This document shows positions 16,916-24,278 of a stretch of 64,000 nt of DNA, one piece after another (the stretch's first letter is position 1; every line of letters begins with the position of its first letter). The notes beneath the pieces were generated by a model. It made no database searches. It was not told the origin of the DNA and saw only the letters and a program-made list of their open reading frames with translations. The position numbers were made by a program, and so were the translations under genes. The stretch covers positions 1-64,000 of the forward strand of contig NZ_AGFF01000003.1 in the NCBI RefSeq assembly GCF_000226215.1. Reading direction: 5' to 3'. This DNA comes from Dietzia alimentaria 72. Its GTDB lineage: Bacteria > Actinomycetota > Actinomycetes > Mycobacteriales > Mycobacteriaceae.

Positions 16916-17586
16916 ACGGTCTCGCGCGTACGTGACTCGCTCGGCGACTTATCGCCTCGGTTCCCCCTGGGCACGTAATCGTGCGCGTCGTCCACGCTTA
17001 CTCGGGACGGCGCGGCGGTCGAGCGTAGCCGGACGAGCAGGTCGACACGTCTCGGCGCCGAACCCAGGGCGGTGCTCACGTCGGCGGCGATGAGGCTGCG
17101 GGCCTGCTCGATCGTCCATTCCACCTCAGCGCCCTCGGACACCGCGATCTCCGCCTGGATGCAGAGGTCGACGGTCGAACCCGAGACGTGGACGGATCCG
17201 TCCAGGACACCGGGTGAGTCCGCGACGCGTTCGGCGAGCGCTCGCTCGAGGACCGCTGGCTCCACGGAAGCCAGCACCGTGCGGTCCCCGTCGTGAAAGC
17301 GGAGGACCGTGTTTCCCGGCTGTGACGGAATCTGCCCGAGGAGCAGCGCGAGGCCTGCCAGCGTGGCGAGCACCGCGACCACCGAAGCTACTGTCACGAG
17401 CCACACGCGGTGGGTCTGGACCAGCGCATCGACGGTCTGCTCGCCGGGCACGAGGACACCGCGGAGCGCCCCGACCGAGGAGAAGAGCCCGAAGGCGACC
17501 GCGCCGAGCCAGGCCGCGGCCACGAGGGCGAGCACGCCCACCACAAGGAGCACTAGGCGGTTGCGGGTTCCGGAGAGCGAACGCAT
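16912..17586 (-). CDS. AmaP-like membrane anchor of the Asp23 complex
   Basis: This 224-residue protein has two N-terminal membrane helices (about 10-33 and 58-84) and a cytoplasmic C-terminal domain of Asp23-like pattern (VLERALAERVADSPGV ... STVDLCIQAEIAVSEG ... ARRVDLLVRL). In Firmicutes, AmaP tethers Asp23 to the membrane. Position and topology suggest the same here. It follows the DUF6286-like gene by 12 bases and is coupled to the sigma factor. Confidence 0.78.
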   Translation of the reverse strand: MRSLSGTRNRLVLLVVGVLALVAAAWLGAVAFGLFSSVGALRGVLVPGEQTVDALVQTHRVWLVTVASVVAVLATLAGLALLLGQIPSQPGNTVLRFHDGDRTVLASVEPAVLERALAERVADSPGVLDGSVHVSGSTVDLCIQAEIAVSEGAEVEWTIEQARSLIAADVSTALGSAPRRVDLLVRLRSTAAPSRVSVDDAHDYVPRGNRGDKSPSESRTRETV

Positions 17587-17598
17587 GATGTGTCCCCT

Positions 17599-18153
17599 TC
17601 AGCTTCGGCGAGTGATTCGGACCCGGGGCGGTGCCGACCGGGCGAGGTGCAGTTCCTCGACTGCCTGATCGACGGCGGCCCTGGCCGAGTGGAGTACCGG
17701 TTCGGTGTCGTCGACGACCGTGCGGACGACGACGTCGGTACGACGACGCTTGACCTCCACGCGGGCGCTGTGCACCCCGTCCACTTGCTCGGCGCGACGG
17801 CGGATCCGTCTGGCCAGGTCGCGACGGGAGATCGCGGTGTCACCGGGAATGTCGCCGGCCAGGATCCTGGTTCGGGACGGTCGACCCGGGACGAGCGCCG
17901 ACAAGATCATCAGCAACCCAAGCACGGCCAGAGCAACCGCCACCACTTGTGCGGCGATCGAATCGAGCCGGGTGTCGGCTATCGCGGTAACGGCGCCAGC
18001 GGCCTCGGTCGGGACGGTGCCGTGGAGGAAGTACGCGCCCAGTAGCCATAACCCCAGCGCCCCGCCCACCAGTAGGACAATCGAGAGGAGCACTGCGGGG
18101 ATCGCCCGAGCGGGGTGTCTGACCAGTCTCCGCGGAGTAGCCGGGGCACTCAT
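17599..18153 (-). CDS. DUF6286-like membrane protein of the Asp23 operon
   Basis: This 184-residue protein has two membrane helices (about 20-45 and 67-90) and a basic cytoplasmic domain (ISRRDLARRIRRRAEQVDGV ... RRTDVVVRTVVDD). The ATG at 18153 overlaps the preceding Asp23 stop by four bases. The longer upstream frame lies inside the Asp23 gene and is rejected. It looks like a second membrane partner, paralogous in layout to the AmaP-like gene next to it. Confidence 0.78.
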   Translation of the reverse strand: MSAPATPRRLVRHPARAIPAVLLSIVLLVGGALGLWLLGAYFLHGTVPTEAAGAVTAIADTRLDSIAAQVVAVALAVLGLLMILSALVPGRPSRTRILAGDIPGDTAISRRDLARRIRRRAEQVDGVHSARVEVKRRRTDVVVRTVVDDTEPVLHSARAAVDQAVEELHLARSAPPRVRITRRS

Positions 18154-18518
18154 CGCAACTCTCCTCTCCCCCGGTGGTCGGGATTGAGCCAGGAGATCTC
18201 GATATCCATTCGGCCGACCTGCAGCCCGGTCAGGAATTCCACCCGTTCGATTACATGCTGCCGCAGTCGGAGACTCGTCGAGGTGAGATCGACGGGGAAG
18301 GCCATACCGACATCGATTCTGAGCACGGCGACCTTTCCGTAGAGATCGCACTCCGCCGAGGGGCGCGAGTCGAAGTTGCGGCGAGCCCCTACGCCCAGGA
18401 CCCCGCCGGCTGCTCCGCCGACCCGGGGGACCTCGGACGCCGCCTGTTCCGCTATGCGAGCGACTACGGCCGAGGGGATCGTCGTCGAGCCCCGTTGTTC
18501 AGGTGGCGCGATCGTCAT
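18150..18518 (-). CDS. Asp23/Gls24 family protein (second copy)
   Basis: This 122-residue envelope-stress protein has the family pattern: VVARIAEQAASEVPRVGG at 18-35, then strands LYGKVAVLRIDVGMAFPVDLT and a C-terminal helix LRQHVIERVEFLTGL before MDIEISWLN. The start codon lies 3 bases after the stop of the small DUF2273-like gene. It probably co-polymerises with the other Asp23 protein beneath the membrane. Confidence 0.87.
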   Translation of the reverse strand: MTIAPPEQRGSTTIPSAVVARIAEQAASEVPRVGGAAGGVLGVGARRNFDSRPSAECDLYGKVAVLRIDVGMAFPVDLTSTSLRLRQHVIERVEFLTGLQVGRMDIEISWLNPDHRGRGELR

Positions 18519-18521
18519 CGC

Positions 18522-18698
18522 TCATCGCCCCCGACGATCGGTGACGCCCCTGATGTCGATGCGACCCTCGATGGCCAGTCCGACCACCACTCCGATGACG
18601 CCGAACACGGCGACGACTAAGAACTGGGTCACAGACCCGAACGCGGCGACCGCGCCGAGAAACAGCCCCACCAGCAGGGCGAGATGGGTTGTCTTCAT
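18522..18698 (-). CDS. DUF2273-like small membrane protein
   Basis: This 58-residue protein starts MKTTHLALLVGLFLGAVAAF and has two hydrophobic helices (about 6-22 and 24-43) with a short basic tail ending GVTDRRGR. It sits between the two Asp23 genes, the usual place of the DUF2273 small membrane partner in Asp23 operons. The upstream GAGGAGT before the ATG at 18698 is a good ribosome site. It probably helps anchor Asp23 to the membrane. Confidence 0.82.
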   Translation of the reverse strand: MKTTHLALLVGLFLGAVAAFGSVTQFLVVAVFGVIGVVVGLAIEGRIDIRGVTDRRGR

Positions 18699-18760
18699 GA
18701 GTACTCCTCGTTCAGGGGTGCGAGGGCGGGCCGCTGATCCCGCCCCGGCGGTGGGATGAG

Positions 18761-19288
18761 CTACCTGAGTTCGCCGGTTCGAGGGGGCTGGGACCCACCC
18801 CGGGACTCGGCGCCGTCATCTTCTTGGGGCAGGTGGACGTCCGATACATGAATGTTGACCTCGACTACCTCGAGGCCTGTAGTGCCCTCCACCTGCTCGA
18901 TGATGTTGCGACGGATCGCGTCACCGACTTCCACGAGTGAAGCGCCGTACTCGACCACGACCGTCACATCGACGGCGGCCTGCGTATCGCCCTTCTCCAC
19001 GCTGATGCCGCCAGAGACGTTCGTCTGCGCGTTGGGGATGCGGTCCGTGACCGCCGAGAACGCCCGGCGGGTCGCGCTACCCATGTCGTAGACCCCAGGA
19101 ACCTCCCGGGCCGCCATCCCCGCGATCTTGGCGACGACGGTCTCGTCCATGGTTGTCACACCTCGCGAGGTCTGTAGCGGTCCTCTGGGGGTGAACTCCT
19201 CGACTTGGTTGTCCTGGGCCTCACGGGCAGCGGCCTGTTCGGCCCGTTCCTTCTGCTGGCCGGTCTGGGGAACCGATGGGTCCGACAT
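18761..19288 (-). CDS. Asp23/Gls24 family envelope stress protein (first gene of operon)
   Basis: This 175-residue protein has a charged N-terminal tail (1-45), the Asp23 core (VVAKIAGMAAREVPGVYDMG, ISVEKGDTQAAVDVTVVVEYG, IRRNIIEQVEGTTGLEVVEVNIHV) and an acidic/Ser tail. It is the first gene of the minus-strand operon running to 15512. In Staphylococcus the homologue is an abundant membrane-associated alkaline-shock protein. Cell-wall or envelope stress protection is the expected role. The promoter should lie at about 19290-19450, where I see no clear -35/-10 pair. Confidence 0.9.
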   Translation of the reverse strand: MSDPSVPQTGQQKERAEQAAAREAQDNQVEEFTPRGPLQTSRGVTTMDETVVAKIAGMAAREVPGVYDMGSATRRAFSAVTDRIPNAQTNVSGGISVEKGDTQAAVDVTVVVEYGASLVEVGDAIRRNIIEQVEGTTGLEVVEVNIHVSDVHLPQEDDGAESRGGSQPPRTGELR

Positions 19289-19456
19289 AATTCCTCCTCA
19301 TTTGACGACCGACCTCCGGCCGATCGCGTAGAACACCTACACCCCTAAGACGTCACGAGTATCGGAATCCTCACGCGGAGACGCGCTCCCCGGCTTCCGG
19401 GCCGGAAGAGAGTCGGTACGGTCAGAGCAACCCCCATACGAGTCGAAGGTGACGCG

Positions 19457-19903
19457 GTGCCCCAGAGATACGGCGACTTCGCCACATGGACAGGCTCGAT
19501 CGGCACGGTGGCCGCATTCGCGGTGGCCTACTACCAGATCCACCAAGAGCGGCGGCACCGCGTGAAGCGGGAGCTCGCTGACCGGATAGCGGCGAGGCGA
19601 GAACACGCCGATCGGGTTTCCGCGTGGGTCTCGGGGACAGATCTCGTAATCGCCAACCGCTCGCCCCACCCGATCCACGATGTCGACGTCACGCTCCGCG
19701 GTGAGCAACCGGATGACAACGCCGCAGAGGATCGGACGTCGGCCCTCCACGTGTCAGTTGTACCGCCGGGCGAGCACCGCACCGCACTCGCCGAGTCTGG
19801 GGAGATCATGCACGTGGCACACATGACGTTCACCGATTCCCGTGCAGACCGGTGGTCAAGGGAAACCGGTGCGCATCCCTTTCGAGTGGACGCCCGCGAA
19901 TAA
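19457..19903 (+). CDS. Hypothetical single-pass membrane protein
   Basis: This 148-residue protein has one N-terminal helix (about 12-28), a basic, helical juxtamembrane stretch (IHQERRHRVKRELADRIAARR) and a small beta-rich domain (VIANRSPHPIHDVDVTLRG). The GTG start at 19457 follows GAAGGTGA. I do not recognise a family. It is divergent from the Asp23 operon and upstream of a thioesterase gene. Confidence 0.68.
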   Translation: MPQRYGDFATWTGSIGTVAAFAVAYYQIHQERRHRVKRELADRIAARREHADRVSAWVSGTDLVIANRSPHPIHDVDVTLRGEQPDDNAAEDRTSALHVSVVPPGEHRTALAESGEIMHVAHMTFTDSRADRWSRETGAHPFRVDARE

Positions 19904-19942
19904 CAGGGCCCGCGGACTGCGAAGTTCACCTCTCAGGCGTAC

Positions 19943-19958
19943 AGTGACGTAGATCACA
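19943..19958. promoter_or_regulatory. CRP/GlxR-like site before the thioesterase gene
   Basis: AGTGA-CGTAGA-TCACA matches the CRP/GlxR half-sites TGTGA-N6-TCACA at 9 of 10 specific bases. It lies 13 bases upstream of the thioesterase start and just before its ribosome site, a position more consistent with repression than activation. Confidence 0.5.
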
Positions 19959-19971
19959 CCAAGGGGGGTCG

Positions 19972-20775
19972 ATGACGACACCCGACCGAGGACTGCAGCC
20001 ACTGCCACCGCCACCGGGGCCGGCAACCGGCTTCTCCACTTCCTACCGCGTGCGGACAGCAGACGTCGACCCGCAGAGTCGGCTCCGCCTAGACAGCGTC
20101 GCCCGCTATCTCCAGGACATCGCCAACGACGATCTCGAGGCGACCAACCACGCAGACACGGACCCCTATTGGATCGTGCGCCGAACCGTGACCGACGTCA
20201 TCGAACCGATCACCTGGCCCGCGACAGTGCACCTGCAGCGCTGGTGCTCGGCCGTATCGACCCGATGGGCGAGCATGCGGGTGCGGCTCACCTCCGAGCC
20301 CAACCCGAGCGCGCTCAGCCCCCACAGACGACAGGGCGGACTGGTGGAGACCGAGGCATTCTGGATCGCCGTCAACGAGCACGGCATGCCCACGCGGATC
20401 AGCCCCTCCGGCTTCGCCATGCTCGCAGCGATGACCGAGACACATCGCCTGCGCTGGCATGGCATGACACCCGCCCTGCCCACACAGGCAGCCGACCCTG
20501 ACGCACTGCCGGACCGGCCTCATGTCCTCCGCACTACCGACTTCGACCCGCTCCAGCACCTCAACAATGCGGCCTACCTCAGCGCGGTCGAAGACGAACT
20601 CTCGGACCATCCGGACCTGCGGCGCCCTCCATACCGCGTGGTGATCGAGTACTTGCGCCCGGTCCCGCCGGGCACCACTGTCACCGTGCGCCGGCGTCGG
20701 CACGGGGGCGAGTTGCAGATGTGGATGAACGCAGATGATCGGGTCGCGGCCGCCGTTACAGTCACGAGCTCGTAG
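19972..20775 (+). CDS. Acyl-ACP thioesterase-family (double hot-dog) protein
   Basis: This 267-residue protein has two hot-dog repeats. The first opens at about residue 21 with FSTSYRVRTADVDPQSRLRLDSVARYLQ, the second at about 185 with TDFDPLQHLNNAAYLSAVED, where the Asn of HLNN aligns with the catalytic region of acyl-ACP thioesterases. It would hydrolyse an acyl thioester in the cytoplasm. A Pro-rich N-terminus (PLPPPPGP) is unusual. AAGGGGGG precedes the ATG. A CRP-like palindrome overlaps its promoter region. Confidence 0.83.
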   Translation: MTTPDRGLQPLPPPPGPATGFSTSYRVRTADVDPQSRLRLDSVARYLQDIANDDLEATNHADTDPYWIVRRTVTDVIEPITWPATVHLQRWCSAVSTRWASMRVRLTSEPNPSALSPHRRQGGLVETEAFWIAVNEHGMPTRISPSGFAMLAAMTETHRLRWHGMTPALPTQAADPDALPDRPHVLRTTDFDPLQHLNNAAYLSAVEDELSDHPDLRRPPYRVVIEYLRPVPPGTTVTVRRRRHGGELQMWMNADDRVAAAVTVTSS

Positions 20776-20959
20776 TACGTCCACCGGAATCGGCCCTGAT
20801 CGCTACTTTTGCGATTTCGTTCGCGCGAAGACCGAAAGGCCTCTGTCCGCCTCTGCATCCCGCCAGCGAGGTCGCAGCCCTTGATCGTCAGCCAATTCGG
20901 AGTATGGTCATTATTCAGCGTGCTCCGGTACGGTTTTACAGCGAGAGAGGGTGACCACC

Positions 20960-21661
20960 ATGCCAACGGCTCCTCTGGGGCGTCGCGAGCGCAGCAAAGA
21001 CGCAAAAAGGGCGCGAATTTTCTCCGCAGCGTCCGAACTGTTCGGTGAACGCGGCTTTGAGGCGGTCACTACCCGCGAAATCGCCGACCGCGCAGATGTT
21101 GCTGCTGGCACGCTATTTCGCTACGCGGCGACCAAGAGTGAGTTGCTGCTGATGGTGTATAACGACGCTGCGGTGGCCGCTTTGGAACTCGGGGCGGAGA
21201 ACGCTGCCCGGCCCATTGGCCCCGCAGATAGGGTCCTCGCACTGGTCGAGCCGTTCATCGCCGAGGGGTGGCGCCAGCACGAGAATTCGATCGTCTACCA
21301 GCGTGAGTTGTTGTTCGGGTCGCCCACCGACGTCTACCGGGCACAGGGACTCGACATCATTGCGAGAATGGAACGGGCGATTGCCGAATTGCTGCTGGAC
21401 ACTCTTCGGCCGCTCTCAGAATTTACATCCGCGGCCGACCACGAAATAGAGTGCGCCGCCCGCTCGATATTCGCGCTAGTGCATATGACCATTGTGCATC
21501 CCATGATTCGCCAGCGCGGTGAAGAGCACCCCATGGATCCGCTGGGCGTGCTTCGGACTCAGGTAAAGATCATCGTGGCCGGACTCAGCGAAATCGGACA
21601 CTCTCGAGGCGATTTGCATGCTTCAAGACACAACCAAAGGAGAAAGAATGACCAAGATTAA
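20960..21661 (+). CDS. TetR-family transcriptional regulator
   Basis: This protein of about 233 residues has a canonical TetR DNA-binding domain: RARIFSAASELFGERGFEAVTTREIADRADVAAGTLFRYAATKSELL. The C-terminal ligand domain has no recognisable specificity. I prefer the ATG at 20960 (GAGAGG 9 bases upstream), with GTG at 20951 as the alternative. Its 3' end overlaps the next gene by 14 bases. GC is visibly lower than in neighbouring genes, and the block with the next gene looks acquired. It probably regulates the downstream dehydrogenase and oxidoreductase. Confidence 0.87.
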   Translation: MPTAPLGRRERSKDAKRARIFSAASELFGERGFEAVTTREIADRADVAAGTLFRYAATKSELLLMVYNDAAVAALELGAENAARPIGPADRVLALVEPFIAEGWRQHENSIVYQRELLFGSPTDVYRAQGLDIIARMERAIAELLLDTLRPLSEFTSAADHEIECAARSIFALVHMTIVHPMIRQRGEEHPMDPLGVLRTQVKIIVAGLSEIGHSRGDLHASRHNQRRKNDQD

Positions 21662-22505
21662 TAAGGTTACCGTCCTGGGAACAGGGGTACTCGGTTCACA
21701 AATCGCTTTTCAGACAGCGTTCAAGGGGTTCGAGGTAGTTGCCTTCGATATCGACGACTCCGCGTTGACCGCGGCGAATGAGCGACTCGACGCACTGGTG
21801 AGCACCTACACGGACGAGGTCTCAGAGGCTTCCGGCGGCAGAGCCGCCGAAGCAATTGAGCGCATCACAATGACATCCGACCTGGAGACAGCCGTGTCCG
21901 ACGCCGATCTAGTAATCGAGGCGGTCCCTGAAGATCTCTCCATCAAGAACGAGCTCTACGGAAAGCTTGATGCGTTCGCTCCTGATCACACGATCTTCGC
22001 GACCAACTCCTCGACACTACTGCCGAGCGACATGGTGCAATCCACCGGCAGGCCGGAGAAGTTCTTGGCGCTGCACTTCGCCAACAGGATCTGGGTGCAC
22101 AACAGTGCTGAGGTCATGAAGACTGATCGAACTGCCCAGGAGACCTACGAGACAGTCGTGGCTTTCGCCGAGAATATCGGAATGGTACCGATCGAGTTGA
22201 AAAAGGAGAAGGCCGGCTATGTCACGGATTCTCTGCTGAAGCCGTTTCTGATCGCGGGCCTCAGCCTCTTTGTCGACGGTTATGCCGAGCCGGAGATGAT
22301 CGACCGCGCATGGCGCCTCGCCACGGGCGCGCCACTCGGCCCTCTTGAGATCATTGATGAGGTCGGGTTGATGACCCCATACAACGTGGCAAAGCAAAGC
22401 GGTCCCGAAGGGGAGCGACTAGCCGACTTCCTTAAGACGAACTACATCGACAAAGGAAAACTCGGACAAGCAAGTGGCGAAGGGATATATAAGTACCCCA
22501 AGTAG
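21648..22505 (+). CDS. 3-hydroxyacyl-CoA dehydrogenase
   Basis: This 285-residue enzyme has the NAD-binding motif GTGVLGSQIA at its start, the acidic loop VIEAVPEDLSIK, NSSTLLPSDM, and the catalytic His region LALHFANRIWVHN. The C-terminal domain follows (GYVTDSLLKPFLIAG). It oxidises a 3-hydroxyacyl-CoA in the cytoplasm. The ATG at 21648 has AAAGGAGA upstream and overlaps the end of the TetR gene. Low GC and AT-rich codons (AAT, AAG, ATA) set it apart from the surroundings. Confidence 0.88.
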   Translation: MTKINKVTVLGTGVLGSQIAFQTAFKGFEVVAFDIDDSALTAANERLDALVSTYTDEVSEASGGRAAEAIERITMTSDLETAVSDADLVIEAVPEDLSIKNELYGKLDAFAPDHTIFATNSSTLLPSDMVQSTGRPEKFLALHFANRIWVHNSAEVMKTDRTAQETYETVVAFAENIGMVPIELKKEKAGYVTDSLLKPFLIAGLSLFVDGYAEPEMIDRAWRLATGAPLGPLEIIDEVGLMTPYNVAKQSGPEGERLADFLKTNYIDKGKLGQASGEGIYKYPK

Positions 22506-22544
22506 AAATACGCCATCTTTTCAGGAAAGGACTGTGATTCAGCA

Positions 22545-23489
22545 ATGCTCGCAGCATCAATAAACGCGTTCGGGGGCCCCGACGTCCTGACGGTCGGCGA
22601 GGTGGACACGCCGCGCCCCGGACCCGGGGAGGTACTGGTGCGGGTGCACGCCTCGTCCACCAACCCGATCGACGCATTGATCCGTCTGGGAATGGCACGG
22701 CCGGACCTGCCGATGCCAGCGGTGTTGGGGAGCGATATCGCGGGTGTCGTGGAGGAGCTCGGGCCAGGTGTCACCGATTTCACTATCGGCGACGAGGTCT
22801 ACTACACCACGCAGTTGACCCAAGGAGGAGACGGATATGCGCAGTACAACGTCGCCTCGGCCGCGATCGTCGCGCGCAAGCCCTCGGGACTGTCGTTCAC
22901 CGAGGCGGCGGCGATACCGTTGGCGGGCGGGACGGCGTGGGAGGCCGTCGTCCGTAGGCTAGCGGTCCGTCCCGGGCAGACGGTTCTGGTCCATGGCGGC
23001 TCGGGCGGAGTCGGCTCCTTCGCGATCCAGTTCGCTGTTGCAGCCGGCGCGACCGTGCTCTCCACCGCCGGACCTGACAATCAGGAGGTCGTCCGCTCCC
23101 TGGGCGCGACACCGATCGACTACAGCAGCGAAGACTTCGTGAAGGTCGTTCTCGACCACACCGCGGGCGCTGGCGCCGACGCCGTGCTCGACACCGTCGG
23201 TGGCGACAACGTGCGCCGCAGCCTCACCGCGGCACGCGGAGGCGGCCACATCGCAACCATCGTCCCACCGGACGGGCAGCTCGATGCGCTCTACCAGCGC
23301 AACCAAACGCTGCACGGCATCTTCCTGAGCCGCGAACGCGCACGGCTGACCGAGATGACGCCCGTCTTCGAGCAGGGCCTCGCTCGTCCGAGCATCGGCT
23401 CGGTCATGCCGCTGGCCGACATCGTCGAAGCACACCGTGTCCTCGATTCCGGGCACTCCCGAGGGAAGACCGTCATAGAAATGCCCTGA
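22545..23489 (+). CDS. Zinc-independent medium-chain quinone oxidoreductase
   Basis: This 314-residue MDR protein carries an N-terminal GroES-like domain (VRVHASSTNPIDALIR, LGSDIAGVVEELG, GDEVYY) and a Rossmann domain with HGGSGGVGSFAIQFA at about 145-159. There is no structural zinc cysteine cluster, placing it with NADPH:quinone/enal reductases (QorA-like). It is 39 bases downstream of the dehydrogenase and is probably co-transcribed, although its GC returns to the genomic level. A terminator follows at 23498. Confidence 0.87.
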   Translation: MLAASINAFGGPDVLTVGEVDTPRPGPGEVLVRVHASSTNPIDALIRLGMARPDLPMPAVLGSDIAGVVEELGPGVTDFTIGDEVYYTTQLTQGGDGYAQYNVASAAIVARKPSGLSFTEAAAIPLAGGTAWEAVVRRLAVRPGQTVLVHGGSGGVGSFAIQFAVAAGATVLSTAGPDNQEVVRSLGATPIDYSSEDFVKVVLDHTAGAGADAVLDTVGGDNVRRSLTAARGGGHIATIVPPDGQLDALYQRNQTLHGIFLSRERARLTEMTPVFEQGLARPSIGSVMPLADIVEAHRVLDSGHSRGKTVIEMP

Positions 23490-23497
23490 TCCCGGTG

Positions 23498-23523
23498 CCT
23501 CCCCGGCGCTTTCGCCGGGGAGG
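23498..23523. terminator. Bidirectional terminator between convergent genes
   Basis: CCTCCCCGGCG (23498-23508) pairs perfectly with CGCCGGGGAGG (23513-23523) around a 4-base loop, between the oxidoreductase stop (+) and the OhrR-like stop (minus). No U-tract is present, as is common in high-GC actinobacteria. Confidence 0.8.
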
Positions 23524-23563
23524 TGTGGCCACAGAGAGGATCACCACGGTGCATCCTCTGGAA

Positions 23564-24016
23564 TCACTGCGAAGATCGGTCAGCATCCAGCGCGTGCGTC
23601 ATGTGACGAAGAGCGCCCCGGAGCTGCTCCTGCTCGGCGGGGTCGAGCCCCAGGCGTGGTGCGATCTGATGAGGTACCGCGACGGCGCTGTCACGCAGTG
23701 CCCGCCCCTGCTCGGTCAGGGCGACAAGGACACGCCGCTCGTCGGCCGGATCTCGGGTGCGACTCACGAGACCGACAGTCTGCAGGCGCTTGAGGAGCGG
23801 GGTCAGTGTGCTGCTGTCGAGGCGTAGCCGGTTTCCGATGACGCCGACCGGGACCGCGTCCGGCGACTCCCAGAGAACCAACATCGTGACGTATTGCGGG
23901 TAGGTGAGGCCGAGTTCGCTCAGTAACGGACCATACGCCCTGGTCATGGCCCGGCTGGCGTCGTAAAGCGCAAAGCAGAGCTGGTTGTCGAGTTCGAGTT
24001 CAGGGGCGGAGTGCAT
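23564..24016 (-). CDS. MarR/OhrR-family redox regulator
   Basis: This 150-residue regulator begins with the OhrR hallmark LDNQLCFALYDASRAM, whose Cys15 is the peroxide-sensing position in OhrR proteins. The winged helix follows (VIGNRLRLDSSTLTPLLKRL ... RTRDPADERRVLVALT). The ATG at 24016 gives the conserved N-terminus. An 8-1-8 palindrome stands just upstream. No ohr peroxidase gene is adjacent; the divergent neighbour is an aldehyde dehydrogenase. Control of aldehyde or hydroperoxide detoxification is a reasonable inference. Confidence 0.85.
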   Translation of the reverse strand: MHSAPELELDNQLCFALYDASRAMTRAYGPLLSELGLTYPQYVTMLVLWESPDAVPVGVIGNRLRLDSSTLTPLLKRLQTVGLVSRTRDPADERRVLVALTEQGRALRDSAVAVPHQIAPRLGLDPAEQEQLRGALRHMTHALDADRSSQ

Positions 24017-24041
24017 GGCCCCAGGGTACGTCAGCCCCCTT

Positions 24042-24058
24042 GCACGATTCAATCGTGC
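24042..24058. promoter_or_regulatory. Operator of the OhrR-like regulator
   Basis: GCACGATT-C-AATCGTGC is a perfect 8-bp inverted repeat with a single-base centre, 25 bases upstream of the regulator start. It lies in the gap shared with the divergent aldehyde dehydrogenase gene. Spacing and AT-rich core fit a MarR/OhrR dimer site. Confidence 0.65.
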
Positions 24059-24278
24059 GCGATATGGTCGGAGACCCGCATGAGGGCAGCGCACTTGTCG
24101 GGGCCGCACCTCGACTTGACGGCCTGATGAGTACGCGAGCGACGTTTCCAGTGGCTGAAAACCGCTGGCCCGCGTACCGATTACAGCCCCTCTGCGACAT
24201 ACAGAGCAGGGGCGTCACCCCTCCGACTTAACGATCCCGAGACGCGACGCCCACCCCATCGATCACGAGGAGAACACG

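Noticed and set aside
24040-24231. 63-codon plus-strand frame between the OhrR-like and aldehyde dehydrogenase genes
   Set aside because: It starts within the palindromic operator, lacks a ribosome site and has no recognisable sequence.
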